A stretch of DNA of 64,000 nt from Staphylococcus ratti (GTDB lineage: Bacteria; Bacillota; Bacilli; Staphylococcales; Staphylococcaceae). Shown here piece after piece: positions 19,504 through 28,325 of the stretch. Position numbers and translations under genes: made by a program. Under the pieces are notes generated by a model that did no database searches, was not told the DNA's origin, and saw nothing but the letters and a program-made list of their open reading frames with translations. The DNA lies in assembly GCF_020883535.1 (NCBI RefSeq), contig NZ_CP086654.1:868001-932000 (forward strand). Direction: 5' to 3'. Position 1 is the stretch's first letter, and the number at the start of each line of letters is the position of its first letter.

Positions 19504-20130
19504 ATGAAACGAATTGCACTTGTAGATGATCATTTTATTGTAAGACAAGGATTAGAATTTTTACTTTCTACTCAAGAAGATATTGATGTAGTTGGAAGCT
19601 ATGGAAGAGGGTACGATGTGCTAGAAGCACTTAACAACAAGCATATCGAACCCCATCTCATTCTTGTTGATTTAGTAATGCCAGAAATGAATGGCATCGA
19701 ATTAATCCATGAATTAAAACAACACTATGCGCATATTAAAGTTTTGGTACTGACGAGCTATGTAGATGATGAACATGTGATGTCTGCTTTAGAAGAAGGG
19801 GCAGATGGTTATCAAATGAAAGATGTAGAAGCAGAACAACTAATTAATGCGATTGATCGTGTTATTCAAGGTGAACGTGTCGTGCATAAAGAAGTGGAAG
19901 CGGTTATGAATAATATTGTGACAAAACCTCATCATCTAAATAAACTTTCTAAACGCGAAACGGAAGTACTTAAAGAAATGGCTAAAGGTAAAACGAACAA
20001 AGAAATCGCAGCACAGTTATTTGTTTCTGAGAAAACGATAAAAACACATGTGAGTCATATTTTTAATAAACTTGAAGTTTCAGATCGAACACAAGCTGCG
20101 ATATATGCGATGGAAAATCATTTGATTTAA
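19504..20130 (+). CDS. airR: Response regulator AirR
   Basis: 208 residues, NarL/LuxR type. Receiver domain with acidic pair DDH near the N-terminus and the phospho-acceptor Asp in ILVDLVMPEMNG (about 57), Lys in the QMKDVEAE turn, and a C-terminal LuxR helix-turn-helix (LSKRETEVLKEMAKGKTNKE, then SEKTIKTHVSHIF). Starts right after the airS stop with the ribosome site inside airS. Ends at a strong terminator. Confidence 0.95.
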   Translation: MKRIALVDDHFIVRQGLEFLLSTQEDIDVVGSYGRGYDVLEALNNKHIEPHLILVDLVMPEMNGIELIHELKQHYAHIKVLVLTSYVDDEHVMSALEEGADGYQMKDVEAEQLINAIDRVIQGERVVHKEVEAVMNNIVTKPHHLNKLSKRETEVLKEMAKGKTNKEIAAQLFVSEKTIKTHVSHIFNKLEVSDRTQAAIYAMENHLI

Positions 20131-20132
20131 CC

Positions 20133-20176
20133 GTTAAGAAGACAACACAAACGATGTTGATGTCTTCTTTTTTATG
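20133..20176 (+). terminator. Terminator of airSR
   Basis: aagaagacaacac...gttgatgtcttcttttt hairpin with T-run, directly after airR. Confidence 0.9.
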
Positions 20177-20469
20177 TCTAAAAAGAAAGTCATAACGTGT
20201 ATCTTCATATCGTTGAATATTAGATAAATGAATCCTTTAAAGTAACGAAAATAACATATCAATATTTGATAATTTTTTGAGCAATTACATTGATGATTTT
20301 GTTTTTGTAGTGTAATATGACAATATTATAAGGGATATGAGTGTAAAGTGTAACTTTAATTCTACTTTAAATCGTGCAGTTAAGGATATCTATTTTGAAT
20401 TAAAGATGGTACATTTGATACTGTTGCTTATGGATAGGGACATTAAGGGAAATATTGGAGGAATATAAT
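20177..20469 (+). promoter_or_regulatory. Upstream region of the LPXTG adhesin gene
   Basis: About 290 AT-rich bases with no gene. A possible sigma-A promoter is TTGATG (20290), 17 bases, TAATAT (20313), giving a long 5' UTR of about 145 bases. The site ggagg at 20457 serves the TTG start at 20470. Confidence 0.45.
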
Positions 20470-23184
20470 TTGAAAAAAGAGATAAAACAAAAGCATGGTA
20501 TACGTAAATATAAAGCGGGCGCATCATCCGTCTTATTAGGACTTTTCGTCTTTTTTGGTTTAATTACTGAAGAAAAAGTGAGCGCTGCTGAAATATTGCC
20601 TGGCCAAAGCGAAACAAGTAAGAAAAAAAGCACAGGGAGCTCAAATGACCAAACTGAGACGAACCTTGCATCAAATAATGAAAGTGTCAAAGGAGCACCC
20701 GCATCAACTGAAGCAACAACAATGACACAGACAATACCGACAGCTGAAACAATACAAGACACATCAACAGCCCATACTGAGAACGCTAAAACGACCGAGA
20801 GAGATGAAACATCATCGACAACAACCCCACCCGACGCACCACCTACTTCAGATAAAAGCTCCCTTGAAAGTACATCAGATAATGCGTCAACTACGGACAC
20901 AACTACTTCCACAGACACAACGCCTCATGTGACATCATCTATCGCCACAACAAAAGGAACAACACCATCTTATACTACTTCGCAGGATACTACAGTGACT
21001 GAATCAACAGAAAACACAACTTCAAGTAAAAGCACAGGTTCAAATATTACTTCGAATGTTAAAGTCGTCAATGCCTCTATTGAAGGAAAAGAAATTGTCA
21101 ATCCGCATAATGCAGAACGTGTCACATTAAAATACAACTGGGCATTTCCAGATGGCATTAATACTGGAGATTATTTTGATTTTGAGATTTCAAATAACGT
21201 GAATACACATGGGATTTCAACGTCACGTTATTTGCCTAACATTCAAAATGGCTCATTAATTATGGCAACAGGTCAACTTATCAACGAGCATTTAATTCGT
21301 TATACGTTTACGGATTACATTGAAAATAAAGTGAATGTCACAGGTAATTTAAGCTTAAATTTATTTATTGATCCAAAAACAGTTACACATGAAGGGCCAC
21401 AAACAATTACGAGTACATTAAATGGTCAAACAACAACGAAAAACGTTAAAATTGACTACCTTGAAGGTGTGAATCTTAGAGGTGTAAGTATTAATGGGTC
21501 TATCGAATATATAAATAAAGATAATCATACTTTTAAGCATATTGCTTACGTTAATCCAGCCTATCTAACAGTTAATGACGCTACACTTATCGGTAACGTT
21601 ACAAACGGTGGTGCGCAAACAAGCCAACCTTCAGTAAAAATCTTTGAATACATTGGTACAGGCACTTTAAATCAAAGTGTTTATGCTGATACGACGGATA
21701 CGCAACAATTCAAAGATGTGAGTTCTGAATTTGCGGAACAGTTAAAGGTTCATCAGACAGGTTATTATTTAACAGTGGATCATTTATCGAAAACGTATGT
21801 CGTCACATATGAAGACGAATATGTGAATGACGCGGATGAACTTAACTTTAGAACAGAATTAGCAGGTTACCCAGAGAGATACCCGTATTATTACACTTCA
21901 GTAAAATGGGACAATGGCGTGGTATTTTATAAAAATAACGGAACAGGTAATGGTGTAGACCAGCCTATAATTGAATCAAATGATTTTGAGTTCATTGAAG
22001 ATACTGGCAATGGCGGAATGAGCGGACAAAACAATGGCACAATGGTAGAAACTGAAGAAAATGAATACGTAGAAACATACGATTCAATGACGAAAGACAT
22101 AAGTGGTTCTAACCAAACAACCACAATTGAAGAGTATGAAGACAGCATGCCAGTAGACTTTGAAGAAAAGACAACGCCAGAAGGTATGAGCGGATCAAAT
22201 AGTGGCACAGTTGAAGAAGTAGATGAAAGTAACTTAGTAGAGTACGAAGAAGAAACAACGCCAGAAGGTATGAGCGGATCAAATAGTGGCACAGTTGAAG
22301 AAGTAGATGAAAGTAACTTAGTAGAGTACGAAGAAGAAACAACGCCAGAAGGAATGAGTAGATCAAATAGTGGCGCTGTTGAAGAGATCGATGAAAATAA
22401 CTTAGTAGAGTACGAAGAAAAGACAACGCCAGAAGGAATGAGTGGATCAAATAGTGGCACAGTTGAAGAGGAAGATACTAATCAACCAACCCAAGAAGAT
22501 GGCACATATGAGGATGACAAGGTGATTAATAACGTAAATAAGTTTGATACACCAAGGTTTACGTATGAACAACAAACTAAATCACCAACTACTGATGATA
22601 AATTTGAAAAAACACCTTTAACAAAGGTTGAAAATACAAACACTCCAAAAAATGAAGTATCTCATGAAGTAGATCATGAAAATAACGAATCCACATCAAA
22701 TGAAACGAAGGTACAAAACCCAACAGAACATAATAGCAATAAAGGTGTGCAAGAAACGAAGGTACAAACTGCGAATAATGATAATTCGGAAACTAACAAT
22801 AGCACATCAAAAACAGATAAAACTGTTGAAGTATTAAACAATTCACCTCAGGCGTCGACAGAAGCGAATGTGAATAACCAATCAACTTCAAAAGAAACAA
22901 GTCAGTCACATCAAAAGGTAAATCAATTCACTGATAAAATATTCAAACAGGAACTATCGAACCATACGAAAGGTAACGTTGAAGTAATACAGGAAACTGA
23001 TGAGGACAAGAACACGATTTCTAATGAGAATCAAGGTAAGAGTGACAAGAAAGACGCAACAAAACAAGAGAAAGCATTACCAGAAACTGGAACTACCCAA
23101 ACCGCATCAGGCATTATTGCTTTAATGATGGCTTTGGTAGGCGCAATTTTAGCATTCAGAAGACGTAAAAAAGAAGATAAATAA
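20470..23184 (+). CDS. LPXTG surface adhesin, fibronectin-binding type
   Basis: 904 residues from TTG 20470 (ggagg 7 bases upstream). Variant YSIRK signal (HGIRKYKAGASS) with likely cleavage near 40, then a Ser/Thr-rich stretch to about 195. A region of about 196-505 resembles the N2-N3 ligand-binding domains of MSCRAMMs. Acidic repeats follow (SGQNNG, SGSNSG with TTPEGM, and EEVDES), recalling fibronectin-binding repeats. Four 28-residue units lie at 22171-22475. A polar wall-spanning part precedes LPETG at 870, a hydrophobic helix and an RRRKKEDK tail. Substrate of sortase A, anchored to peptidoglycan. Best guess a fibronectin/fibrinogen-binding protein of the FnBP/SpsD-SpsL kind; the ligand is inference. 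Confidence 0.85.
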   Translation: MKKEIKQKHGIRKYKAGASSVLLGLFVFFGLITEEKVSAAEILPGQSETSKKKSTGSSNDQTETNLASNNESVKGAPASTEATTMTQTIPTAETIQDTSTAHTENAKTTERDETSSTTTPPDAPPTSDKSSLESTSDNASTTDTTTSTDTTPHVTSSIATTKGTTPSYTTSQDTTVTESTENTTSSKSTGSNITSNVKVVNASIEGKEIVNPHNAERVTLKYNWAFPDGINTGDYFDFEISNNVNTHGISTSRYLPNIQNGSLIMATGQLINEHLIRYTFTDYIENKVNVTGNLSLNLFIDPKTVTHEGPQTITSTLNGQTTTKNVKIDYLEGVNLRGVSINGSIEYINKDNHTFKHIAYVNPAYLTVNDATLIGNVTNGGAQTSQPSVKIFEYIGTGTLNQSVYADTTDTQQFKDVSSEFAEQLKVHQTGYYLTVDHLSKTYVVTYEDEYVNDADELNFRTELAGYPERYPYYYTSVKWDNGVVFYKNNGTGNGVDQPIIESNDFEFIEDTGNGGMSGQNNGTMVETEENEYVETYDSMTKDISGSNQTTTIEEYEDSMPVDFEEKTTPEGMSGSNSGTVEEVDESNLVEYEEETTPEGMSGSNSGTVEEVDESNLVEYEEETTPEGMSRSNSGAVEEIDENNLVEYEEKTTPEGMSGSNSGTVEEEDTNQPTQEDGTYEDDKVINNVNKFDTPRFTYEQQTKSPTTDDKFEKTPLTKVENTNTPKNEVSHEVDHENNESTSNETKVQNPTEHNSNKGVQETKVQTANNDNSETNNSTSKTDKTVEVLNNSPQASTEANVNNQSTSKETSQSHQKVNQFTDKIFKQELSNHTKGNVEVIQETDEDKNTISNENQGKSDKKDATKQEKALPETGTTQTASGIIALMMALVGAILAFRRRKKEDK
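22171..22475 (+). repeat. 84-bp in-frame tandem repeats in the adhesin gene
   Basis: Units begin at 22171, 22255, 22339 and 22423 (the last partial). The first two are identical over all 84 bases and the third differs at a few sites. Period is exactly 28 codons, so copy number can change without a frameshift. Confidence 0.93.
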
Positions 23185-23218
23185 TAGAATAATGTATCAT
23201 CATTGATGCATATAATAA

Positions 23219-23276
23219 AAGATTGCGATAGAATGTGGACAATTTATGTCTACGCATTATCGCAATCTCTTTTTTA
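23219..23276. terminator. Shared terminator of the adhesin and the CDF transporter
   Basis: agattgcgata...tatcgcaatct inverted repeat flanked by T-run on one side and A-run on the other, between convergent genes. Confidence 0.9.
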
Positions 23277-23301
23277 TATCATTTAGTGTTCGCATTTTAT
23301 G

Positions 23302-24171
23302 TTATTCATGGTGGGGTTCAATGTGAACAATAGTTTCAACTTCACCTAATCGTTGTTGTAATTCTGTTTCAATGCAGTCAGAGATTTTATGACTCTCAAC
23401 GACACTAAGCATCGGATTAACAGAAATGGTTACATCTATAAATGACATCACGCCGTGACTCCGAGCTTTAATATCTCTAATTTCATAAATGCCATCAATT
23501 TTAGCAATAATATCATGGATTTGGTCAAGTTCATCTTCATCATAACCATCTGTAAGCGTAATAGCTGTTTCTTTGAAAATATCGATACTAGTTTTCATAA
23601 TAAGTAAACCAATGATAATCGCTGCAATCGTATCTAACATAGGAATCCCCGCATAAACACCTAAAACTCCGATAACAGTACCAATTGAAACTAAAGCATC
23701 GGACAAGTTATCATAACTTGCTGCTTTTAATGCGCTACTATTTACTTTTATAGATAAATTTCTGTTATAAAGGAATACACTCAACATAATAACGGCAGAA
23801 AGTAGCCCAACGATAATTGCCGATTGACTTGGCTCATTAAAGGAGCCTTCATAAAAGTGTCGTACGCCAGTCGTGATTACTTGAATGCTTGCCGCAAACA
23901 TAATAAACGAGGCGATGAGAGAGGCGATAAATTCAGCACGATAATGACCATACGGATGATTTTTATCAACGGGTTTTTGTGAAATGTATAACGCGATTAA
24001 AATTGCTACAGAACTCACGACATCCGTTGCATTGTTAATACCATCTGCTGTGAGACCATGACTGTTCGCCATCCAACCGTATAGAATTTTTAAAATTGTT
24101 AAAGCTGTGTAGGTCGCTATACTTAAATATGCGCCTTTTTTAGCTTGTGAAAGTTTATACTCTATTTGCAC
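23302..24171 (-). CDS. Cation diffusion facilitator, probably Mn-type
   Basis: 289 residues from GTG 24171 (gaggtg 7 bases upstream; the longer ORF begins inside that site). Six predicted TM helices followed by a cytosolic ferredoxin-like CDF domain ending HIEPHHE. In TM2 the metal position reads NNATD and in TM5 DNLSD, that is an N-D / D-D set rather than the HxxxD of zinc exporters. From family knowledge this favours Mn2+ over Zn2+. Proton-driven export from the cytosol. Single-gene unit. Confidence 0.88.
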   Translation of the reverse strand: MQIEYKLSQAKKGAYLSIATYTALTILKILYGWMANSHGLTADGINNATDVVSSVAILIALYISQKPVDKNHPYGHYRAEFIASLIASFIMFAASIQVITTGVRHFYEGSFNEPSQSAIIVGLLSAVIMLSVFLYNRNLSIKVNSSALKAASYDNLSDALVSIGTVIGVLGVYAGIPMLDTIAAIIIGLLIMKTSIDIFKETAITLTDGYDEDELDQIHDIIAKIDGIYEIRDIKARSHGVMSFIDVTISVNPMLSVVESHKISDCIETELQQRLGEVETIVHIEPHHE

Positions 24172-24779
24172 GTTAAAACACCTCAAAAAGTATCATTCTT
24201 TCATTATGCAATTAAAACAATGGAATTGCTAGTAAATCCATATAAAAATTCAGCCACTATTTTTATTTTAGAATTTATCATAAAAAGAGTCCATGGAATG
24301 TAAAGCGAAGTATATCGTAAATTTTGATGAATAAAAATTTTAATATTAATAAAGTAAGATGTTTCTCTATACCCCGTTTAACAACAAAATGAGTACACTA
24401 ATTAATATATTTTTAATGTTTCCTTTTCGTTCCAAAATATTTCTACAATATCATTATATATAAGATAGTAGCGATCTAACCTAGAATGACAAAGCGGTAG
24501 TGCTTTTTGAATAGTAGAGTACTAATTGAAGATCTTATGTTAGTAAGAGTGAGTATGCGTTTAGTGGAATTGATATATTTAATAAATGACTTGCATATTT
24601 AAAACAGGAGTTTATTAAAAATGATCGTCTTAAAGTTTATGTAGAATCGAGTTGGATAATAAATTGGCCTAGTCAAGCAATATATGAATATTATGTACTA
24701 GGCCAATTTGACTAAGTATCATGTACTATTTGGGTAGAAAAAGATTTTTCATAGGAACTCAAAAAATTTATGAAAACAA
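24172..24779. other. Intergenic region with a long inverted repeat
   Basis: About 600 bases without a convincing gene. A 13-bp perfect inverted repeat, aaattggcctagt/actaggccaattt, lies at 24661-24709, 70 bases past the end of the protease gene on the minus strand; it has no clear T-tract. Short hydrophobic reading-frame fragments at 24500-24650 are broken by stops and could not be assigned. Confidence 0.5.
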
Positions 24780-25472
24780 CTAACTAGTCATTTTAGTATT
24801 AATCCAATCACGGATTTCAGGAGTTATGCCTACTATGATAGATCCGTCAAGATTGCCTTGAACGATGATTCCTACTAGTTCATCTGTCTCTTTCAAAAAT
24901 ACGCCAGAGCCCGATTGGCCAGGGGAAGACTGTAGAGTTGAATGTATGACATTGCCCGCAACATTAGTGATAGTGCCTTCGGTTTTGTATTGCTTATAAC
25001 CACTTTTTTCATACGGATAGCCTATTGAGTAAACTTCTTTGCCGTTTAAACTGTCGTTTACAGTGCCGACTTTAGTGTTTACATTCTGCATATAATGAGC
25101 GTATGCAGTAGTTGGATTTGTGCCTTTAATTAGTGCAATATCTTGTGTGCTATACGGATTAAATGTACTTACGGTGATATGACCAGCTTCGGTAGCTAGC
25201 CCTGATTCTCCTGGATAAAGTGTTCCTATATTACCTTCTTCAAATTGACGATCATTACAATGTGCTGCAGTTAATCCTACAGTTGGTGTTAACATGACTG
25301 CTGTACAATGATGTCCTTTGCCACTTTCATATTTTGCAGTCGCTAGACTTCCTTTTTCATTAAACACATCAGTTACTAGTTTTCGATTATCTTCTGTAGC
25401 GTTTGCATTTGGCATAATAAATGCGTATGTAAAGAGAATAATGCTCATGATGTAAAATATTTTTTGTTTCAT
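24780..25472 (-). CDS. Secreted V8-like serine protease 1
   Basis: 230 residues, chymotrypsin-fold S1B family like staphylococcal V8, Spl and exfoliative proteases. Signal peptide about 1-25 (ending NANA). Triad visible as His in LTAAHC, Asp in STQDIALIKG and Ser in SPGQSGSGVF. Two cysteines (HHCTAV and AAHC) are placed like the Cys42-Cys58 disulphide of trypsin; V8 and Spl lack cysteines. After the Ser, VGIIVQG replaces the GIHxGG-type stretch whose His helps Glu specificity, so cleavage preference is probably different. Site tggaggt before ATG 25472. Tandem with a paralogue 42 bases upstream. Confidence 0.9.
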   Translation of the reverse strand: MKQKIFYIMSIILFTYAFIMPNANATEDNRKLVTDVFNEKGSLATAKYESGKGHHCTAVMLTPTVGLTAAHCNDRQFEEGNIGTLYPGESGLATEAGHITVSTFNPYSTQDIALIKGTNPTTAYAHYMQNVNTKVGTVNDSLNGKEVYSIGYPYEKSGYKQYKTEGTITNVAGNVIHSTLQSSPGQSGSGVFLKETDELVGIIVQGNLDGSIIVGITPEIRDWINTKMTS

Positions 25473-25514
25473 TTCTTTACCTCCACAATGTTTACTTAAG
25501 AATAAGATGTAAAA

Positions 25515-26258
25515 TTATTCCGTTTCTAAAATATTTTGGTTAAACCAATTCAATAATCGGTTGTCTATTACAGTGACTCTAGCATAATCTTTATCGTTCT
25601 TTTTGTATCCGCTCGTTAAAATACCGATAAATTGATTACCATCTTCTAGGAAAACACCTGCACCAGACTGCCCATTTGATACGGGCATAGTCGTATCAAT
25701 GTCACGTGTTACGGGATTGTAATTTGTTATTACACCTTCAGCTTTAACTTGAGGAGACCCTGTTAAATCAGAAGGGTATCCGTAAGAGTATACTTTTTTA
25801 CCTATTAATTTTTTCCTTTCTTCAAGACTAAAAGCTTTAAGATTCGTTTTGAACCCTTGAATGTAATGTTTATAATCTCCACTTTTATCACTGTCTTTTC
25901 CCTTGATAATGGCAATATCTTCAGCACTATCAGGAATGTAAGAACTGATATTCATATAACCAAAGGGTGTGCTTGTGCCAGATTGGCCTGGGTATACAGC
26001 GCCTACGTAGCCTTCTTTACTCATATTGCCAACGCAGTGTTTTGCGGTTAATCCTACATTAGGTGTAATCATTATAGCCGAACAGTAATTGGAATTGTCT
26101 GGAGCATATTTTGCAGTCTGCTTACTTTTTTCATCTTTTGAAGTATCTACAGGCGTCAGTTTGCCATCTTCAAAAGCTGCTTGTGCATGTATTGAACTTG
26201 TAAAACTTAAAATAGTACACAAAAACATTAAGCCTATTAATAAAAATTTCATTTTCAT
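25515..26258 (-). CDS. Secreted V8-like serine protease 2
   Basis: 247 residues, paralogue of the next gene downstream. Signal peptide about 1-26 (SIHAQA). His in LTAKHC, Asp in AEDIAIIKG, Ser in NGQSGAGVF. It has the same Cys pair (NYCSAI, KHC). The propeptide, if any, is short (about 20 residues), so activation may depend on signal cleavage as in Spl proteases; this is inference. Likely first gene of a two-gene unit. Targets unknown; similar enzymes act on host or self proteins. Confidence 0.9.
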   Translation of the reverse strand: MKMKFLLIGLMFLCTILSFTSSIHAQAAFEDGKLTPVDTSKDEKSKQTAKYAPDNSNYCSAIMITPNVGLTAKHCVGNMSKEGYVGAVYPGQSGTSTPFGYMNISSYIPDSAEDIAIIKGKDSDKSGDYKHYIQGFKTNLKAFSLEERKKLIGKKVYSYGYPSDLTGSPQVKAEGVITNYNPVTRDIDTTMPVSNGQSGAGVFLEDGNQFIGILTSGYKKNDKDYARVTVIDNRLLNWFNQNILETE

Positions 26259-26616
26259 ACTACGTCACCTACTTAATAATATATTTAACTTTAATGACAC
26301 AATTTTACGATTTCTTATTGAGAAAATTGTTGTTTTGAGTATAGATAACTTCGCTAAGGCGCATAGAATAATGTAATACAAAAAGATAAACTTCATTCCC
26401 TATAAATAATATATATTATAAAATGAATATTTATGATTAAGTGGAGATTAATTAACTTTAATTACTCCTTAAATAAAGGTGATAGTAATCGTTTATGACA
26501 TAAGTTGTTTTCACTTTAAATTAAGTATTTAAAACAGAGTCTAATAATCCGAGTCGGATGTGTTTAACTTTAAATATAGTTGTCCGATTTATTGTTGTCC
26601 TTGGAAAAAGTTTGTA
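26259..26616. other. Divergent intergenic region, protease genes and symporter
   Basis: About 360 AT-rich bases between the divergent protease pair and the symporter; it should hold the protease promoter. No gene or strong hairpin seen. Confidence 0.5.
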
Positions 26617-26646
26617 TTGCTCTTTTACTAATTTTCAGATTATAAT
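26617..26646 (+). promoter_or_regulatory. Sigma-A promoter of the symporter gene
   Basis: TTGCTC, 18-base spacer, TATAAT, 30 bases upstream of ATG 26676, with aaaggggg as ribosome site. Confidence 0.6.
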
Positions 26647-26675
26647 ATGTTTATTAAGTAAAGGGGGATGTATTT

Positions 26676-27962
26676 ATGAAGTTTAAAGGACTAACAATGA
26701 AGATTGTCATTGCCTTGATTCTGGGGATTTCTATTGGGTCATTATTTAACTTTTTTGAAGGCTCACAGTGGGTCACTTTTATCGATAAATATATATTAAA
26801 TGTGATTGGTCAAATATTCTTAAATCTCATTTTTATGCTAGTAGTGCCTGTCGTATTTGTATCTATTGTTTTAGGTGTTATTGGGGTCGGGGATCCTAAG
26901 TTATTAGGTGGTATTGGGCTGAAAACACTTGCCTTCTTTTTAACGACGACAGCACTCGCAATTACTTTAGCAATGTGTTTAGCATTAATTGTGAAACCGG
27001 GTGCTGGCCATTCTGATTTATTAAAAAGTGAAGAAGTGACTTCTTATCAAAAACAATTAGATAGCCAAAAAGCTGGCGAAGATTCGCCAATGAATCAAAC
27101 ATTTGATCAAACGTTAATTAATTTCTTTCCTAAAAATGCCGTTCAAGCAATGACTGAAGGCAACATGTTGCAAATTATTACGTTTGCGATTTTCATCGGT
27201 ATCGGTATTATGATGGTAGGTGAAAAAGGGAAAATTGTACATAAATTCTTCGAGCAGTTTAATGAAGTGCTCATGTACATTATCTCAATGATTATGAATG
27301 TGTTCGCACCCATTGGAACATTTGGTTTAGTTGCACATGCATTTACAGGTGCAGGATTCGGTGCGATGAGACAATTAGGGCTTTACTTTATCGTTGTATT
27401 AGCCGCGTTATTCATTCATTTCTTTGTAGTTTATGGCGGCGCAATCAAATTATTAGCAAGGAAAAGTCCAATTGAATTTTTTAAAGGCTTTATTCCAGCT
27501 ATTACAGTTGGTTTTGGTGGATCAAGCTCAAATGCTGCATTACCAGTTTCGATGGAATGTACGAAGCGTATGGGCGTCCGTCCAGAAATTGCTTCCTTCG
27601 TGCAACCGCTTGGAGCGACCATTAATATGGACGGTACAGCGATTATGCAAGGTGTAGCAACGATTTTTATTGCACAATTAATGGGAGCAGATTTAACATT
27701 ACTTCAATTAGTGACCGTTGTTGCAATAGCGGTAATAGCTTCTGTAGGTACTGCAGGGGTTCCAGGTGTCGGTTTAATTATGTTAGCAATGGTATTAACA
27801 GCTGTTGGTTTAAATCCAGCTGCGATTGGTATCATTTTAGGTATCGACCGTTTATTAGATATGACACGCACAGCCGTTAACATTACTGGCGATGCTGCAT
27901 GTGCAGTAATTTTATCTGAACATGAAGGTAGAAAATTAAAAGGTAATATACATGCAGAATAA
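26676..27962 (+). CDS. Dicarboxylate/amino acid:cation symporter (GltT/DctA type)
   Basis: 428 residues, DAACS family: uptake of glutamate, aspartate or C4-dicarboxylates with Na+ or H+. Eight TM segments and two re-entrant loops are expected. The serine-rich loop GFGGSSSNAALPVSM, the NMDGTAIMQG motif in TM7 and the GTAGVPG loop are all present. The final motif is DRLLDMTRTAVNITGDA; an Arg there (MTRT) with a nearby Asp fits acidic amino acid binding. Sodium:glutamate symport is most likely; substrate not certain. Confidence 0.92.
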   Translation: MKFKGLTMKIVIALILGISIGSLFNFFEGSQWVTFIDKYILNVIGQIFLNLIFMLVVPVVFVSIVLGVIGVGDPKLLGGIGLKTLAFFLTTTALAITLAMCLALIVKPGAGHSDLLKSEEVTSYQKQLDSQKAGEDSPMNQTFDQTLINFFPKNAVQAMTEGNMLQIITFAIFIGIGIMMVGEKGKIVHKFFEQFNEVLMYIISMIMNVFAPIGTFGLVAHAFTGAGFGAMRQLGLYFIVVLAALFIHFFVVYGGAIKLLARKSPIEFFKGFIPAITVGFGGSSSNAALPVSMECTKRMGVRPEIASFVQPLGATINMDGTAIMQGVATIFIAQLMGADLTLLQLVTVVAIAVIASVGTAGVPGVGLIMLAMVLTAVGLNPAAIGIILGIDRLLDMTRTAVNITGDAACAVILSEHEGRKLKGNIHAE

Positions 27963-28017
27963 ATTGATTAATAGACAGACATTCGCTAAACTTTACAAAA
28001 ATTAAATAATAATTAAA

Positions 28018-28059
28018 CTAGTGAACCCTATATACCATTGTCGTATATAGGGTTCACTG
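28018..28059 (+). terminator. Terminator after the symporter gene
   Basis: gtgaaccctatata/tatatagggttcac perfect stem. Confidence 0.8.
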
Positions 28060-28086
28060 CCGTTAATTCTTTGTCGGCTTTTTATA

Positions 28087-28121
28087 TTAAAAGGCAAGCC
28101 ACCTTGAAGGTTAACTTGCCT
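28087..28121 (-). terminator. Terminator of the glycine-zipper protein operon
   Basis: On the minus strand aggcaagt...acttgcct-like stem followed by tttt, 10 bases after the small membrane gene. Confidence 0.75.
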
Positions 28122-28130
28122 AAAAACAAA

Positions 28131-28322
28131 TTATTTTTTATTATCCTTATCTTTATCAAAGACTGTGCTGATACCTAAGGTGTCTTTAAATAAATATAGG
28201 AAAAACATCATAATAGGTGGAGCTATAAAAAAGATAGCCATTACTCCAAATAAAAATGGAGCTGCAATTGATATAAGCACGATTCCAATGGCAAGAATCG
28301 ACATAAATTTAACGTAACTCAT
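28131..28322 (-). CDS. Two-TM small membrane protein, possible immunity protein
   Basis: 63 residues, two hydrophobic helices (about 6-24 and 26-46) and a charged tail DKDKDNKK. It starts 3 bases after the stop of the secreted glycine-zipper protein and has no Shine-Dalgarno of its own, so translation is probably coupled. Size, topology and position fit an immunity protein for a membrane-active peptide, but I do not recognise the sequence. The same arrangement (secreted protein, then a two-TM protein) occurs in decayed form at 53944-54675. Confidence 0.7.
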   Translation of the reverse strand: MSYVKFMSILAIGIVLISIAAPFLFGVMAIFFIAPPIMMFFLYLFKDTLGISTVFDKDKDNKK

Positions 28323-28325
28323 AGA

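Noticed and set aside
20400..20918. Minus-strand ORF of 172 codons
   Set aside because: Antisense of the Ser/Thr-rich part of the adhesin; biased codons create an open frame without a ribosome site.
21927..22460. Two minus-strand ORFs with repeated text
   Set aside because: Mirror of the 84-bp adhesin repeats.
24480..24660. Transposase remnant upstream of the protease genes
   Set aside because: Fragments with stops vaguely recall an IS1182-type N-terminus, but no motif or inverted repeats could be shown.
26089..26376. Plus-strand ORF over the second protease gene start
   Set aside because: Antisense of the signal peptide region; no ribosome site.
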